From contig CALGXF010000033.1 in the NCBI GenBank assembly GCA_937935995.1, positions 1 through 7,237 of the forward strand: 7,237 nucleotides of DNA, given 5' to 3'. Shown piece by piece: positions 6,129 to 7,237 of the stretch; position 1 is the stretch's first letter; every line of letters starts with the position of its first letter. Source of the stretch: an uncultured Alphaproteobacteria bacterium (GTDB lineage: Bacteria > Pseudomonadota > Alphaproteobacteria > CAAHEQ01 > UBA3637). Position numbers and translations under genes: made by a program. The notes under the pieces are model-generated. The model made no database searches and was not told the origin of the DNA. It saw nothing but the letters and a program-made list of their open reading frames with translations.

Positions 6129-7237
6129 TTACAAAAGCGTACAGGCACCGTTTGTGTACGTATGTCCGCTTGGGCAACAGTAATCCGTTCCGTCGAGGGA
6201 TGTCACATTGCCGTCACAAGTACATCCGTCAGACATATCATATCCTGTTTGTGGGCAATGTCCGGCCAAAGCACATTGCGGCAAATAAACCGAACCGCAA
6301 TCGGTTCCATCGTAATCGCACCGCCGGCCGCATATTTGTTGATTATATCGGCATTCAGCCGGCCTGTACGATCCGTTGTAATAACAGGCAAGCCCTTTAT
6401 TACCGATTTTTGAATCAATACATCCCCAATAAGCGCCATTAACTTGTCCATACATCATACCATCCGGACACCCGGGATCGACACAGTTTCCTGATGCTGA
6501 ACTAAGCTGTCCATTTCCTACGTAATACATGCCGCAACTGGAATTATCATATTTATAACATTGTTGATATCCGAGCGTGGAATGAGCTATACAATACATA
6601 TCATTGCTTTCACATCGTTGCGTTTCATCGTTCCAAATGAGCCCGCCGGCACAACCGGATTGAATATCTTGGCAAGAGCCGCAGTTCGTCAGGTCTGTAC
6701 AACCATTGCCACACAAAACATTGTTTCGATAACATGTCCACGTTCCTGATGTATATTGGCACACAAGATTGTCTTTTGTACAACTTCCTCCATTTAATTC
6801 ATAAATCCACCCACTCGGACAAAGATTTTCACATATGCCATTTGTACATTCCATGCTTGTATTATTTGCTTGACAACAATATTCTTGGGGCGTGTCATTT
6901 AAATAACAATACCAACGATTATGTCGAGATTCCTCTGCACGGCCGCATGTTATTTGTGCATTTTTCACTTTTAAACAACCATAGTGATAGTTACCGGGAT
7001 ACGTAAAGGGAAATTCATTGAATGCTTCATCTTGTGTGCAATAATCAGCATAGCAAATACCGTTTTGACAGTCACGACCTGAAGAACCACAATTGTATCC
7101 ACATAGTTTATCATTCAAGTAACACTCATAATTTATCGGACCGCCGCGACAGTCAATTTTTTGACACACGCCGTTAAGGGGTGTGTATCCGGATTGACAA
7201 CACAAGTTCGCTTCTTCAAAATAATACGGCGCATCCG
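6129..7237 (-). CDS. Cysteine-rich modular repeat protein, probably exported (5' end outside window)
   Basis: The frame is open to the right edge: ten more codons (D-A-P-Y-Y-F-E-E-A-N) precede the TTG at 7205, so the N-terminus is missing. About 45 Cys occur in 368 visible residues. Counting from the TTG codon, the protein is a chain of about six cysteine modules (roughly 2-56, 57-129, 130-185, 186-246, 247-311, 312-358). Two motif types alternate. One is C-x-x-G-[YWLMH]...N-G-x-C, seen as C-P-S-G-W (129), C-A-G-G-L (185), C-P-D-G-M (246) and C-P-S-G-H (344). The other is C-Y-x-N...C-G-x-x-C, seen as C-Y-L-N-D-K-L-C-G (28), C-Y-L-N-D (100), C-Y-R-N-N-V-L-C-G (158) and N-Q-Q-I-C-G-R-R-C (288). 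No catalytic residues or known family were recognised. The cysteine content suggests a disulfide-rich protein outside the cytoplasm; the signal region is not visible. No T-rich terminator follows the stop. Confidence 0.8.
   Translation of the reverse strand, partial: DAPYYFEEANLCCQSGYTPLNGVCQKIDCRGGPINYECYLNDKLCGYNCGSSGRDCQNGICYADYCTQDEAFNEFPFTYPGNYHYGCLKVKNAQITCGRAEESRHNRWYCYLNDTPQEYCCQANNTSMECTNGICENLCPSGWIYELNGGSCTKDNLVCQYTSGTWTCYRNNVLCGNGCTDLTNCGSCQDIQSGCAGGLIWNDETQRCESNDMYCIAHSTLGYQQCYKYDNSSCGMYYVGNGQLSSASGNCVDPGCPDGMMYGQVNGAYWGCIDSKIGNKGLACYYNGSYRPAECRYNQQICGRRCDYDGTDCGSVYLPQCALAGHCPQTGYDMSDGCTCDGNVTSLDGTDYCCPSGHTYTNGACTLL

Noticed and set aside
6106..6134. TTGACA on the plus strand as a promoter for a plus-strand transcript
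   Set aside because: No usable -10 box lies at the right distance and no plus-strand gene follows. The hexamer is the mirror arm of the palindrome.
6033..6413. Plus-strand frame of 126 codons with a hydrophobic N-terminus, crossing the gatC promoter
   Set aside because: The hydrophobic start is the complement of the gatC start and leader, and the rest is antisense to the cysteine-rich modules. There is no supporting homology.
1..7237. CRISPR array, tRNA or rRNA genes, insertion sequence or attachment site
   Set aside because: No regularly spaced direct repeats, cloverleaf sequence, transposase motif or terminal inverted repeats were seen. The non-coding gaps are all under 165 bp and are largely explained by terminator, promoter and palindrome elements.

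Overview
The window looks like a piece of a bacterial chromosome. It holds a conserved housekeeping operon (gatC-gatA-gatB, minus strand, 6057 down to 2919) between less ordinary accessory genes. The compact operon, short intergenic gaps, Shine-Dalgarno sites of the GGAG type and TTGACA-type -35 boxes are bacterial. The gatC-gatA-gatB order and the protein sequences would fit an alphaproteobacterium, possibly an uncultured host-associated one. That placement is an inference from general familiarity and was not tested by any search.

Layout from left to right. (1) Bases 1-1325, plus strand: the 3' part of a gene for a very cysteine-rich, probably exported protein, with a Gly/Ser linker encoded by short tandem repeats. 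It ends in a strong intrinsic terminator (1356-1382). (2) 1487-2848, plus strand: a stand-alone radical SAM protein of unrecognised function with its own likely promoter and a good ribosome binding site. (3) 2849-2918: a short convergent gap with a 10-bp inverted repeat that could end transcription from either side. (4) 6057-2919, minus strand: gatC, gatA and gatB, tightly packed (5-bp gap, then a 4-bp ATGA overlap). They encode the three subunits of the Asp-tRNA(Asn)/Glu-tRNA(Gln) amidotransferase. (5) 6058-6128: a 71-bp gap with a likely gat promoter whose -35 box lies in a perfect 17-bp palindrome. (6) 7237-6129, minus strand: the 3' part of a second, different cysteine-rich protein built of repeated cysteine modules.

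How the parts relate. The three Gat proteins form one enzyme: GatA frees ammonia from glutamine, GatB activates and amidates the mischarged tRNA, and GatC holds GatA and GatB together. The two cysteine-rich proteins share composition and style (about 12-13% Cys, CC pairs, C-P-x-G and N-G-x-C motifs) but are not simple copies of each other. Both run off the window, so their N-termini and export signals are not visible. They are the least explained part of the window. The radical SAM protein sits beside one of them but appears to be transcribed separately, so a functional link is only a hypothesis. No tRNA, rRNA, CRISPR array, insertion sequence or attachment site was seen.
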